NCBI RefSeq assembly: GCF_001570545.1
Contig: NZ_BBXD01000034.1
Span: 1 to 44,216, forward strand
Reading direction: 5' to 3'
Source of the DNA: Herbidospora mongoliensis
Lineage (GTDB): Bacteria; Actinomycetota; Actinomycetes; Streptosporangiales; Streptosporangiaceae
DNA: 44,216 nt
In this document: positions 28,901-35,219 of the stretch, one piece after another
Position numbering within the stretch: the first letter of the stretch is position 1
Layout: every line of letters begins with the position of its first letter
Notes under the pieces: generated by a model
What the model saw: the letters and a program-made list of their open reading frames with translations, nothing else
Database searches by the model: none
Told to the model about the DNA's origin: nothing
Program-made: the position numbers and the translations under genes

Positions 28901-31900
28901 TCCCGGGTTCAGCGGCTTCACCGTCACGGAGTAGGTGATGGTGGCGACGGCGCCCGGCGCGAGAGTGCCGGTCCAGGTCACGTTCGGGCTGCTGAACCCG
29001 GCCGTCCCCTGGGTGGCGGCCACGTCGTTGTTGTAGGTGGCGTCGTCCAGCACGCCCGTCAGCGGATCGGTGAACGTGGCCCCGGTGAACGTGCTCGGTC
29101 CGGTGTTGCCGACCGTGATCGTGTAGTTGATGGTCGTGCCCGCCGCGGCCGCCGTCGTGTCGGCCGTCTTGGTGATGATCAGCGGACCGGCCCCGACGAC
29201 GAAGGTGACCGCCCTGGTGTCGCTCTGGTTGTTGGAGTCGGTGACCCTGACGGTGAAGGGGTAGCTGCCGGCGGTTGTGGGCGTACCGGAGAGCAATCCC
29301 GTCGCCGCGTTCAGAGTGAGACCGGGCGGCAACGTCCCCGAACTGACCGACCACACGAACGGTCCCGTACCACCGGAAACGGTCAACTGATCGCTGTACG
29401 GCACCCCCACCTGCCCGGGTGGGGGCGGGGGGAAGGTCAGCATCGGGCCGGCGACGACGACGAGTGTGACCGGTTTCGTCGCGGTCTGATTACTGGCATC
29501 GGTGACCCTGACGGTGAAGGGGTAGCTGCCGGCGGTTGTGGGCGTACCGGAGAGCAATCCCGTCGCCGCGTTCAGAGTGAGACCGGGCGGCAACGTCCCC
29601 GAACTGACCGACCACACGAACGGCGCCGTACCACCGGAAACGGTCAACTGATCGCTGTACGGCACACCCACCTGACCACCCGGTGGTGGAGGGAAGGGCA
29701 AGGTCGGGTTGGCGTTGGGAGTCACCGGGGCCGAAGGCAGGGAGGCGAGGCCGGGTCCGGCCAGGTTCACCGCCGTCACGGTGAAGGTGTACGCGGTCCC
29801 GGGCGTCAGGCCGGTGGCGGTCTGGGTCGTGCCGGTTCCGGCAAAGGTCTGCGGCGTCTGGGCGACCCCGCCGATGTAGGGCGTGATGACGTACGAGGTG
29901 ATCGGACTGCTGCCGTTCGCCGGAGCCGTCCAGGTCAGAGTGGCCGAAGAGTCCCCGGCGGTGGCGGCGGTGATGGTCGGCCGCCCCGGCACCGTGTAGG
30001 GGACGACCGCGTTCGACTGCGGACTCGCCGCACTCGTACCGAGTGCGTTGACGGCGGCCACGGTGAAGGTGTACGAGCCCCCGGCCGTCAGGCCGGTGAA
30101 CGTCCAGGTGGTGGTGGAGGCGTCGAAGGACTGCGGCGCCTGGGCGACCCCACCGAGATAGGGGGTCACGACGTAGCCGGTGATCGGGCTGCCGTTGTTA
30201 CTGGGAGCAACCCAGGTCACGGTGGCACTGGTGACACCCGCGGTCGCCGTGGGAGCGGCCGGGGTGGCGGGCTTGTCGGTGTAGACATAGGTGGCGAATC
30301 CCGCGACACCCGCCGTCACCACCGTCACCCTCACCGTGCTCGCCGAAGCGCGCGCCGGCATCGAGGAGATGCTCAGCGTGCCGTTGCCGTTGACGGTGAA
30401 ACATCCCGGCGCGGGCCCGGAGGGGCAGGGCAGCAGGGTGACGGGTGTGCCGGCCTGCTGCTCGGCCACAGTGCCGATCTCGATCGCGCTCGCGCCCGTG
30501 AGGTTCGAGCCGCCGACCGTGACGGCGACCCCGCCCGCGATCGTGCTGGTGGCAGGGGTGACGGTGATGCCGGATGGCGAAGCCGGAATCGTTCCCACGG
30601 TCGTCGACTGAGAGATGTCGGGATTGGCGTCGTTGGAGGACGCGACCGCGGTGGAGGACGACTGGATCAGAGCGGGTGTGACACTGCTGCCGGTGACGAT
30701 GCCCACCACGGTGATGGTGGGCAGGGTCGTCCCGGCGGCGAAGGGGGTGGAGCTGTTGGTACAGGTGACCTTCTGCCCGACCGGGGTCTGGCAGGTCCAG
30801 CCTGCTCCGAACGCTCCCACCGGCACGACACCCGCGGGCAGCGTCTCGGTCACCGAGATCGGGGAGGTCTCGTTCGCGCCGGAGGCACTCACCCCGGCGA
30901 CGACGCTGTAGGTCACCGGATCACCTGGCTGCGGCGACGATCCGTTGTAGCTCGTCTGCGCCACGGTGAGTTCCGGGACGGGGTTGAAGCTGACCACCTG
31001 GACGTTGTCGATCTCGTGGAAGTCGGTGATGCTGCCCGTCGACCCCACCCAGCCGAACGCGAGCTGACGGGGAATACCGGCAGCGGTCGTCCAGGCCGAC
31101 GAGGGGTAGAGGCCGGGCGGGACCGCGGGGAGGGGGCCCGACAGCGTCCTGGTGCCACCGGTCAGGGGCGTGAACACCACCCGGTAGGTGCCGGAGGGAA
31201 CAGTGAGACCCGACGCGGTGACGATGCTCGACCCGGTCGGGTTGATGACGACCTCGACCGGCACCTGGGAGGTGGGCCGCGTCGTGCCGTGCAGGTTGAC
31301 CGGCGGTGAGGTGGTGGTGGTCGCGGTGCTGTTGAGCGCGCAGTAGCCGACGGTGCCCGCGCCGGGACCGCGCACGACCACCTGACCCGGCACCCGGCCC
31401 GTTGTGCTGATGTAGGGGGGATTGGCGCAGGCGCTCCCCTGGTAGGAGCTGTTGCTGAAGTTGCCGTAGACGTCGAACCCGAACCCGAGGTAGGCGTTCG
31501 CCAGACCGACGCCGGTGGAGAACGGCGCGTACCCCAGCGAGCCGCCGCTGCGGCCGATGAACGCGGGAGGCACCGGGTTGGTGGGATCCACCGCCGCCAG
31601 GACGAAGGTGAGCCCGTCGGCGGCGCCGCCGCCGTACTGGTAGGCGTTGAACGTCACGTCCAGGCCCTGGGAGGTCGGCAGGCTGACGGCGCCGAAGAGC
31701 CCGCCCTCCTGGGTCGTCAAGTTGGGGGTCAGGCGGAGCGCCCCCAGTCCCTGCGCGTCGGTGTTGGTCGGGCAACTGTGCAGACCGGAGCCGCTGTTCC
31801 CGGCCGCGCTCAGGCAGACCACGTTCGTCCCGGACGTGCCGGTGGGCAGGGCCGGCAACGACACCGGGTAGGCCGGGTCCGGGGCGTTGTTCTTGAAGGG

Positions 31901-32056
31901 CTGGTTGAACAGCATGGTTCCCGCCGCGTTCGCGAAGCGGGGCGACAGGCCGATCGTGGACGCGCTCATGGCGGAACCGAGCAGGCTCACGGCGGCCACC
32001 TGGGCGACCAGGCGACGGAATCCCGTCGTGCGATACCTAGACATTGAGGTCGTCAT
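22982..32056 (-). CDS. Giant secreted multidomain surface protein: lectin-like, IPT, Fn3, Ig-like, 15 DUF11 repeats, WxL-like C-terminus
   Basis: 3,024 residues. Signal peptide 1-45 (VAAVSLLGSAMSAST, cleavage near FANA-AG). Residues 46-355 resemble an L-type (legume) lectin beta-sandwich (GLGALRLTPNLTTQEGGLFG, ADGLTFVLAAVDP, AYLGFGFDVYGNF). A DUF11-like module follows (360-490), then IPT/TIG (about 493-590), two Fn3 (about 595-785) and two almost identical 87-residue putative Ig modules (about 788-950, LPPGLTLNAATGLLSGTPTT). Fifteen DUF11-like repeats of about 129 residues (955-2900) each end in an N-C-x8-C motif. The last 120 residues are a WxL-like domain (SNDYEVEIPF, SVSLDYIAST). No LPXTG and no transmembrane helix at the end, so wall attachment is presumably through the C-terminal domain. 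The start (ATG 32056, or ATG 32044) overlaps the DUF916-like gene stop, so the two are translationally coupled. Likely an adhesin or stalk; ligand unknown. Confidence 0.85.
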   Translation of the reverse strand: MTTSMSRYRTTGFRRLVAQVAAVSLLGSAMSASTIGLSPRFANAAGTMLFNQPFKNNAPDPAYPVSLPALPTGTSGTNVVCLSAAGNSGSGLHSCPTNTDAQGLGALRLTPNLTTQEGGLFGAVSLPTSQGLDVTFNAYQYGGGAADGLTFVLAAVDPTNPVPPAFIGRSGGSLGYAPFSTGVGLANAYLGFGFDVYGNFSNSSYQGSACANPPYISTTGRVPGQVVVRGPGAGTVGYCALNSTATTTTSPPVNLHGTTRPTSQVPVEVVINPTGSSIVTASGLTVPSGTYRVVFTPLTGGTRTLSGPLPAVPPGLYPSSAWTTAAGIPRQLAFGWVGSTGSITDFHEIDNVQVVSFNPVPELTVAQTSYNGSSPQPGDPVTYSVVAGVSASGANETSPISVTETLPAGVVPVGAFGAGWTCQTPVGQKVTCTNSSTPFAAGTTLPTITVVGIVTGSSVTPALIQSSSTAVASSNDANPDISQSTTVGTIPASPSGITVTPATSTIAGGVAVTVGGSNLTGASAIEIGTVAEQQAGTPVTLLPCPSGPAPGCFTVNGNGTLSISSMPARASASTVRVTVVTAGVAGFATYVYTDKPATPAAPTATAGVTSATVTWVAPSNNGSPITGYVVTPYLGGVAQAPQSFDASTTTWTFTGLTAGGSYTFTVAAVNALGTSAASPQSNAVVPYTVPGRPTITAATAGDSSATLTWTAPANGSSPITSYVITPYIGGVAQTPQTFAGTGTTQTATGLTPGTAYTFTVTAVNLAGPGLASLPSAPVTPNANPTLPFPPPPGGQVGVPYSDQLTVSGGTAPFVWSVSSGTLPPGLTLNAATGLLSGTPTTAGSYPFTVRVTDASNQTATKPVTLVVVAGPMLTFPPPPPGQVGVPYSDQLTVSGGTGPFVWSVSSGTLPPGLTLNAATGLLSGTPTTAGSYPFTVRVTDSNNQSDTRAVTFVVGAGPLIITKTADTTAAAAGTTINYTITVGNTGPSTFTGATFTDPLTGVLDDATYNNDVAATQGTAGFSSPNVTWTGTLAPGAVATITYSVTVKPLNPGDGALTNTVTSPTLGSNCASGSTDSRCRAAVALLQLTIVKTADSATASPGDTIHYTVTVTNTGTAAYTPANFSDPLSGVLDDATYNGDVSATSGTASYSNPTLSWSGNLSQGASATITYSVTVRPDPGDKSATNTVSSTSAGSNCPAGGSDPRCTRTVAVRVPQLTITSSADVSTAIPTGVVRYTVTATNSGEVPYGAASFTFSLAGALDNATYNNDAVASSGGLTFNVDGSVTWTGALAVGESMTATASVTVNNPPTGGDTMTSLVTSATPGNNCPVGGSDPACVTTVDILLPELTIVKTADVATAEPGDQVAYTVTVTNTGQAPYTGAAFSDSLTGVLADAVYNNDATTDVGAVDYTSPNLVWTGDLGIGAAATISYSVTVRDPDPGDRFMTNTVTSTTLGNNCPAGGSDTRCTAGVPVLVPALTITKTADTETVVEGDTVDYTVTVTNTGQVPYVGAGFTDSLAGALDDATYNNDAAATSGAVGYGAPALTWTGDLAVGATATITYTMTVRAPDPGDGLLTNAVTSTAPGNNCRTGSTDIRCQATVRLSRLLLTQSFAESTTTPGSVVHLSATFTNTGQTPYTGISVSAASADIVDDAVPVGDQVASSGTLILGPTGITWTGSIPVGGVVNIEGTLTVKNPDTGNKLLTGTLTSAAPGNNCPVGGTDPLCTAQVVVLVPSLSISKSADTVTQVPGGTINYTVLVENTGQTPYSGAVASDDLSGLLDDATYDGNASATVGLIDYTSPILTWTGDLPVGGTAVITYSATVLSPDPGNKLVFNSVTSDTVGSTCPPGQGNPACSASVAVLTPALTIVKTADQETVVDGDTVAYTIKITNSGQTDYTAANMTDDLSGVLDDGAYNGDAAADSGTVGYTDPTLTWSGDLAVGAVATITYTVTVDNPDIGDESLVNKATSTTPGSNCAAGSSDSRCAVTVAVADATNLTFTKTADVTSTVQGAVVGYTITVTNSAAAPYAGATFTDPLTGVLDDADYNNDAAASGGTVGYTAPNLTWTGNVPAGGSVTVTYSVTVNAVATGDGVMSNLLTSTSPQSNCLAGSGDPRCAETVTISSLTILNGSNVSTTVPGGTVQFTSTFTNTGQTPYTGISVSFDGDDLLDDAIPNGDETVTSGTLSITPAGLVWTGDIPVGDTVTLTSSFTVKNPDPGNRSLVVASISDTPGSNCPTGNSDPRCSAGVQVLIPALTITKTASAPVTVPGGTITYTLTIDNTGQTPYTGINVTDQLAGLLDDAVYNADATATTGAVSYSAPVLTWTGDVAVGATVTITYSATVRNPDPGDKIMINAFSSAAEGSNCPVAGPCTLTVAVLTPALTIVKNADTATTTPGATVGYTVTVTNSGQTAYPAATFTDSLSGVLDDATYNGDGAASTGVVSTSGSGLSWTGALTPGASATVTYSVTVLSPDTGDKSLTNTVTSTSAGNNCAAGGSDPRCTRTVPVAVLSLMSSADVSSAIPTGVVRYTVTATNSGEVPYGAASFTFSLAGALDNATYNNDAVASSGGLTFNVDGSVTWTGALAVGESMTATASVTVNNPPTGGDTMTSLVTSATPGNNCPVGGSDPACVTTVDILLPELTIEKTADVATAEPGDQVAYTVTVTNTGQAPYTGAAFSDSLTGVLSDAVYNNDASATTGTVGYAAPTLTWTGDLAIGAVATITYSVTVRDPDPGDRFMTNTVTSTTLGNNCPAGGSDTRCTAGVPVLVPALTITKTADVATVVAGGTVAYTVTVVNTGQAPYVGASFTDSLAGALDDATYNNDAAATSGAVGYSAPALMWTGDLAVGATATITYSLTTTNPSGGNAVLVNTVSSETRGSTCPDGGTDVRCTTSVPVIAQSIVLADLTSGFTLTGPPDATVRGDGAVTMTVITNSPSGYNVTVTGASPELTAPGVTATIPISALRVRESGTSTFEPLSSTVPVIVHDQSTASEQDGDPLSNDYEVEIPFVPSGNYSVSLDYIASTQ
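23504..24511 (-). repeat. Segmental duplication inside the giant gene, copy A (partner 27383-28390)
   Basis: The same order of sequence recurs at a constant offset of 3,879 bp (1,293 codons, ten repeat lengths). Long stretches are identical or nearly so, for example 23732-23880 with 27611-27759 and 24131-24505 with 28010-28384. They are interrupted by short diverged patches (about 23690-23730 and 23890-23990). This is typical of unequal crossing-over followed by gene conversion. Confidence 0.85.
27383..28390 (-). repeat. Segmental duplication inside the giant gene, copy B (partner 23504-24511)
   Basis: See copy A. It encodes repeats 3-5 of the DUF11 array; copy A encodes repeats 13-15. The offset keeps the reading frame. 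Confidence 0.85.
29240..29665 (-). repeat. Tandem 261-bp repeat encoding the two Ig-like modules
   Basis: 29240-29404 and 29501-29665 are almost identical at an offset of 261 bp (87 codons). They differ only at a few bases (for example GGTCCC vs GGCGCC, and one base in the Gly-Val-Pro loop). The units encode putative-Ig (He_PIG-like) modules with VPYSDQLTVSGGT. Recent duplication or conversion. Confidence 0.85.
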
Positions 32057-32972
32057 CAGTCCCGTTCAGGGGCGTCGCGAGAAGCCTCGCGCGGTTGCGG
32101 TGGCGTACGAACAGGGCCAGCAGGAGCAGGGCCAGCAGAACGGCGAGCAGGACCCCGAGCAGGTGCAGCGGGAAGACGATGATCCGCACCGTGCGACTGG
32201 AATCGCCCACCGACACCGTGGCGTGGCAGACGCACATGAGCGGCGGGTCCCAGCTCGTGGTCACCTCGCGGGTGGCTCCGCGCACCACGGTGAAGTCGGG
32301 AAACACCACTTCGGATCCGCCGACCCTGGCGTGGAGCCGGGAGAGGTCCCGGAAGTCCCGGTGGACGGTGCCGAGACTGCGAATCCTCGCGGCGAGGGGC
32401 ACCGGACCGCCCAGCGCGAATCCCGGTGCCTGGAGGTCCGCGATCTCGACCGAGGCGTCGATGGAGCCGGGGACCGTGACGAAGACCGGGGTGGCGATGC
32501 CACGGTTGATCCTGATGTTCGACGCGTTCCGGCCCGCCGGGACTTTGAAGACCAGCGCGAACTGGTGATCACCCGGTTCCGGAACGGGAGGCACCTCCAC
32601 CCGGACGGTCACCGTCCGGCTCGTCCCGGCGGCCATCCGGAAGCTCGTCGGCGCGACGGTCGCCCAAGCCGCGGCCGCGTAGGGCGCCGACGGCTGGAAG
32701 TTCAGCGCGCCGTCCTCCCCCGCGACGAAGTCGGCCTTCTCCACGGTGACGTCGAATGGTGACCGTCCGTTGTTGGTGAGCTGGAAACGCTGGTCGATGG
32801 AGTCCGTACCGGCCGGGATGACCAGGCGGGTCGGACTCACCTGCAGCGAGAAGTTCGGCGGCGGCGGCGTGGACTCGGCGAGGGCCGGCGACCCGGCCCA
32901 GAGAAGGCACAGGACACCACCCATCGCCAGTCGGCGCCGGGCACATCGGTGGGCTTGAACGGTCCGGTTCAA
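32037..32972 (-). CDS. DUF916-like membrane-anchored surface protein
   Basis: 311 residues from TTG 32972 (GGAG 8 nt upstream). The signal peptide covers about 1-32 (MGGVLCLLWAGSPALAEST). The first beta-sandwich (38-165) reads FSLQVSPTRLVIPAGTDSID, FQLTNNGRSPFDVTVEKADF and WATVAPTSFRMAAGTSRTV. It is typical of DUF916 (WxLIP peptidoglycan-binding domain) in its order of motifs. A second beta-rich domain (170-265) occupies the place of DUF3324. A transmembrane helix (about 270-292, FPLHLLGVLLAVLLALLLLA) and a basic cytoplasmic tail follow. This topology is that of the proteins that accompany WxL proteins in Firmicutes. The gene is first in the operon and overlaps the giant gene by 20 bp (8 bp if ATG 32044 is used). 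Confidence 0.75.
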   Translation of the reverse strand: MNRTVQAHRCARRRLAMGGVLCLLWAGSPALAESTPPPPNFSLQVSPTRLVIPAGTDSIDQRFQLTNNGRSPFDVTVEKADFVAGEDGALNFQPSAPYAAAAWATVAPTSFRMAAGTSRTVTVRVEVPPVPEPGDHQFALVFKVPAGRNASNIRINRGIATPVFVTVPGSIDASVEIADLQAPGFALGGPVPLAARIRSLGTVHRDFRDLSRLHARVGGSEVVFPDFTVVRGATREVTTSWDPPLMCVCHATVSVGDSSRTVRIIVFPLHLLGVLLAVLLALLLLALFVRHRNRARLLATPLNGTDDDLNV

Positions 32973-32989
32973 ATAAGACGCTCCAGAGA

Positions 32990-33022
32990 GTGATCAACTC
33001 CAGAACGTACTTACTTGATCAC
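32990..33022. promoter_or_regulatory. Inverted repeat GTGATCAA-N17-TTGATCAC in the divergent surface-gene promoter region
   Basis: Perfect 8-bp arms with a 17-bp spacer, 18 bp upstream of the DUF916-like start. The arms may be half-sites of a dimeric regulator that controls the WxL-like operon. No regulator gene is adjacent. Confidence 0.5.
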
Positions 33023-33052
33023 CAAGAATCCGACCCGTGTCCGGTCGGGGAA

Positions 33053-33094
33053 TCCCTCTAAATGGTCTTGCCTTAGGAATTTTTCCCTCTAAAT
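33053..33094. promoter_or_regulatory. Direct repeats TCCCTCTAAAT, 31 bp apart
   Basis: Identical 11-mers at 33053-33063 and 33084-33094, three helical turns apart, between the divergent DUF916-like and LPFTG genes. They suggest cooperative binding of an activator on one face of DNA. Confidence 0.4.
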
Positions 33095-33239
33095 CCGCTG
33101 ATCGGTTGCGGAAACGCGATGATCCACACAACGCTCACCGTCGGTGACATCCAACATCAACTGGGTAAATCCATCGAGAACCTGAATTCTCTGCCGCCGA
33201 TCCACAAACGTGGATAATCATTTCATTGTTGGGGGAATA

Positions 33240-33755
33240 ATGGGTAGACGGCTGGGATCTTCACTGCTTGACGTGGGGATGGTGGCGCTGCTCGCCCTCT
33301 GTGTGCCTTTGAGCACGGCGTACGCCTCCGGCATCGGGCCCGCCGACAAGGGACCGCACGGGGCGGAAGACGGTTCGGCTTCCACCGAGGCCTCGGTGCG
33401 CGTGCTTCCCTGGACCGGTGGCGATTCGACCTCGCATCATCCGGGCGATTCGCACCCCCCGGGTGGCTCGTACGACCCGGGCGATTCGCACGCCCCGAGC
33501 GGCTCGTACGACCTGGACGATTCGCACGCCCCGAGCGGCTCGTACGACCTGGACGATTCGGATGGCGGTTCGCACGACCCTGGCGGTGCCGTCCATGGGG
33601 ATCCCGGCGCTTGGCGATCACCCGGATTCGACATACTGCCGTTCACCGGCACCGACGCACAGCGGCTCACGTTGCTGGTATCAGGCGCAGTGGTGGCCAT
33701 TCTGGCAGGCGGCATGTTCATCTTGTTCTCGGCACGACGCAGACGCGGCTTTTAA
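33240..33755 (+). CDS. Secreted repeat protein with LPFTG cell-wall sorting signal
   Basis: 171 residues from ATG 33240 (GGGGGA 3 nt upstream; GTG 33210 is the alternative start). The signal peptide covers about 5-33 (VGMVALLALCVPLSTAYASG). Residues 60-66 have an internal VLPWTGG. Residues about 70-106 are three 12-residue repeats (DSHAPSGSYDLD) rich in Asp, Ser, Gly and His. The C-terminus is a complete sorting signal: LPFTG, hydrophobic helix (LTLLVSGAVVAILAGGMFIL) and RRRRGF. A sortase should link it to the wall, but no sortase is encoded in this window. It is divergent from the WxL-like operon and shares its promoter region, so it is likely part of the same surface system. Confidence 0.75.
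   Translation: MGRRLGSSLLDVGMVALLALCVPLSTAYASGIGPADKGPHGAEDGSASTEASVRVLPWTGGDSTSHHPGDSHPPGGSYDPGDSHAPSGSYDLDDSHAPSGSYDLDDSDGGSHDPGGAVHGDPGAWRSPGFDILPFTGTDAQRLTLLVSGAVVAILAGGMFILFSARRRRGF
33447..33554 (+). repeat. Three 36-bp tandem repeats in the LPFTG gene
   Basis: Units start at 33447, 33483 and 33519 with GATTCGCACSCCCC. The second and third are identical; the first differs at several bases. They encode the DSHAPSGSYDLD repeats. Copy number is likely to vary between strains. Confidence 0.85.
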
Positions 33756-34581
33756 TCGCTGGCGCCCCACCCTTCGAAACGCCTCGTGGTTGACGCTCCT
33801 TCGGGGCGGCTTTCACGAGTCGTTTCTCATTTCTACGGGGGGACGACCCCCCGAACCCCCCTATGCGAAGGGGCCTTCGCCCCCTCGCGCTCCCCCTGGT
33901 GCGCATTCGCGCCCCCGGCGTCGCTGCGCTCCGGGTCGCTGCGCTCTCTTGCGAAGGGCTCCGCCCCTCGCTCTCCCTGGTAGGGCCTCGCTTCGCTCGG
34001 GCGGCTCTCGCTTCGCTCGGTCACTGGCCTAAAGCCCAGTCCTGATGGGACGGCTTGTTGAGCTGAATCTCGCGCGAGCTTTACATTTACCGAAGATCCG
34101 CAAGTGGGCCAGAGCGCCCGTACATGGGCCAATTCTCGCTGGTGAAATCACAGCGTTGGCTATGACCTCAGATCAGCCGCACTCGTGTGAGCGTCGATGT
34201 GCTCGATACCGGTCAGCTGGACGATGAAGCGAACGCTGCCCCTGTGGGGCTCAATAACGGGACTCGATGTCTGACCTGCCGGTTCACGGGGGGCTCAGCT
34301 GGCGATCTGGTACTCGTTGATGAGATCGCCGAGGAAGGCTCTGCGGGGGCGTCACGCGGCGCTGCGAGCCTTCGATATGGATCATGGGACAGTAACGGAA
34401 GGCGTCCTGCTGGGTGGTTGTCAGCGGTATCGGCCCGAAGTGGCGCAGAATTCCACGTCCCCGATCATCAGCGTGCGCCTACCGGTGACGTACTGGTGGA
34501 TCTGCGGGCGTTCCTCCACCGCGATGCCGAGGGCGTCCAGGTGGTGGGGTTGACGGCCTCATCGAGGAGGAAGTCGTCGGC
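33756..34581. other. Gene-poor stretch with dispersed repeat and low-complexity sequence
   Basis: Contains the 58-bp dispersed repeat (33798-33855), then CT/CG-rich low-complexity DNA in which CTCGCTTCGCTCGG occurs at 33987-34000 and again at 34007-34020. On the reverse strand near 34303-34345 a short FLGDLINEYQIAS followed by a stop may be an IS remnant. Near 34430-34580 the decayed gene at 34582 continues in a shifted frame. No intact gene seen. Confidence 0.5.
33798..33855. repeat. 58-bp dispersed repeat, copy 1 (partner 37496-37553)
   Basis: Identical to the partner at 56 of 58 positions (differences at positions 15 and 21). It contains the hairpin GGGGGG-ACGA-CCCCCC and the phrase CGTTTCTCATTTCTACGG. 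Each copy lies beside a secreted-protein gene end or fragment. Confidence 0.85.
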
Positions 34582-34992
34582 CTAGCGGCGGACGTCATGG
34601 TGGACGTACAGCAGGGTCTGGTCGCGGGTGAGGGACAGTTCGTGCTCCACCACCGGCAGGATGTTGTTCCGGTCGCCGGCGGCCTCTTCCTTGGCCAGGG
34701 ACTGCACGTCCTGGGTGATGCTGACCACCCGGCAGGTGGTCAGCCGCATCCGGCGCATCGGCCTGAGCTTCAGGATCTCCGGTGGCATCTCCCCGGTGGT
34801 GACCCGTTCCAACAGGTCGTGTTCCAGCCAGACCGCTCCGGTGATGTCGCGGAGCCTCAGGTATTCCTCGAGGGTGAGGACGCGTCCCACACGGAGGGTT
34901 TCGGCGTACACGGGCCAGGAGTTTCCCTCACCAAGGATGGGGCCTTGCTGCGCAGCGGCGACGAACCGAACTACTACTCGTACCAGCTCCAC
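34582..34992 (-). pseudogene. Decayed gene of unknown family
   Basis: Codon use is that of a real gene (LTLEEYLRLRDITGAVWLEH, EILKLRPMRRMRLTTCRVVS, HELSLTRDQTLLYVHHDVRR). A stop at 34582 interrupts it; the same frame continues ADDFLLDEAVNP and then, after a one-base shift, HLDALGIAVEERPQIHQYVT and GDVEFCATSGRYR to about 34430. The beginning is also unclear. I do not recognise the family. At least two lesions make it a pseudogene. Confidence 0.5.
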
Positions 34993-35146
34993 GGCGGCTC
35001 GGCCGAGAGCTGGCGGCCCTACGACTGCGCCGGGTACGGCATCTACACCCTGGGCACCACCAACTCATCGCCCGTGGCAGCTACCCCAACGGGGTCTTCG
35101 ATGCCGCACGCTTTCCCGGCATGACCGCCACCGCCACCGGCTGCTG
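34905..35146 (+). pseudogene. C-terminal remnant of a secreted protein, frameshifted
   Basis: The forward frame reads TKDGALLRSGDEPNYYSYQL, then SWRPYDCAGYGIYTLGTTNS. After a one-base shift it continues GSYPNGVFDAARFPGMTATA and ends TGC-stop at about 35146. Aromatic and Gly-rich composition with two Cys fits the end of an extracellular enzyme or binding protein. Family not recognised. It overlaps the start of the decayed gene on the other strand. Confidence 0.45.
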
Positions 35147-35181
35147 ACCCGCCAGCGCTCCGAGCGCCAACCGTGCAACTT

Positions 35182-35219
35182 CAAAGGGGGTTCGCGCCAT
35201 ATGGCGCGAACCCCCTTTG
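35182..35219. terminator. Perfect 38-bp palindrome, probable bidirectional terminator
   Basis: CAAAGGGGGTTCGCGCCAT followed directly by its exact reverse complement. It is flanked by TTTG...TTTGTGTTT, giving T-rich runs on the right. There is no unpaired loop beyond the ATAT centre. It lies between the secreted-protein remnant (+) and the gene ending at 35477 (-), where a shared terminator is expected. Confidence 0.75.

Larger units (their letters stand above)
23380..29190 (-). repeat. Array of fifteen ~388-bp DUF11 repeats
   Basis: Within the giant gene. Each unit reads LTI.KTAD...G..V.YTVTVTNTGQ.PY, then D.LTGVLDDATYNNDA, then LTWTGDLAVGA.ATITYSVTV and a closing NC...C. Repeats 6 and 10 form a variant class with GISVS and DDAIPNGD. 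Repeats 2-5 match repeats 12-15 in order. Repeat 11 has a shortened Cys pair (C-x5-C). Confidence 0.9.

Noticed and set aside
23380-29190. Regularly spaced DNA repeats considered as a CRISPR-like array
   Set aside because: Units are about 388 bp, coding, in frame and without short identical repeats separated by unique spacers.
23099-31309. Open frame of 2,736 codons on the forward strand opposite the giant surface protein
   Set aside because: It is the mirror of a GC-rich repetitive gene: composition is dominated by Arg, Gly, Asp and Val, with no signal peptide or domain pattern, while the reverse strand encodes clear domains.
34303-34345. Transposase tail FLGDLINEYQIAS on the reverse strand
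   Set aside because: Too short to support an IS call; no neighbouring transposase sequence found.
34187-34585. Forward frame as a gene
   Set aside because: Poor codon bias, no motif; it overlaps the shifted-frame continuation of the decayed reverse-strand gene.
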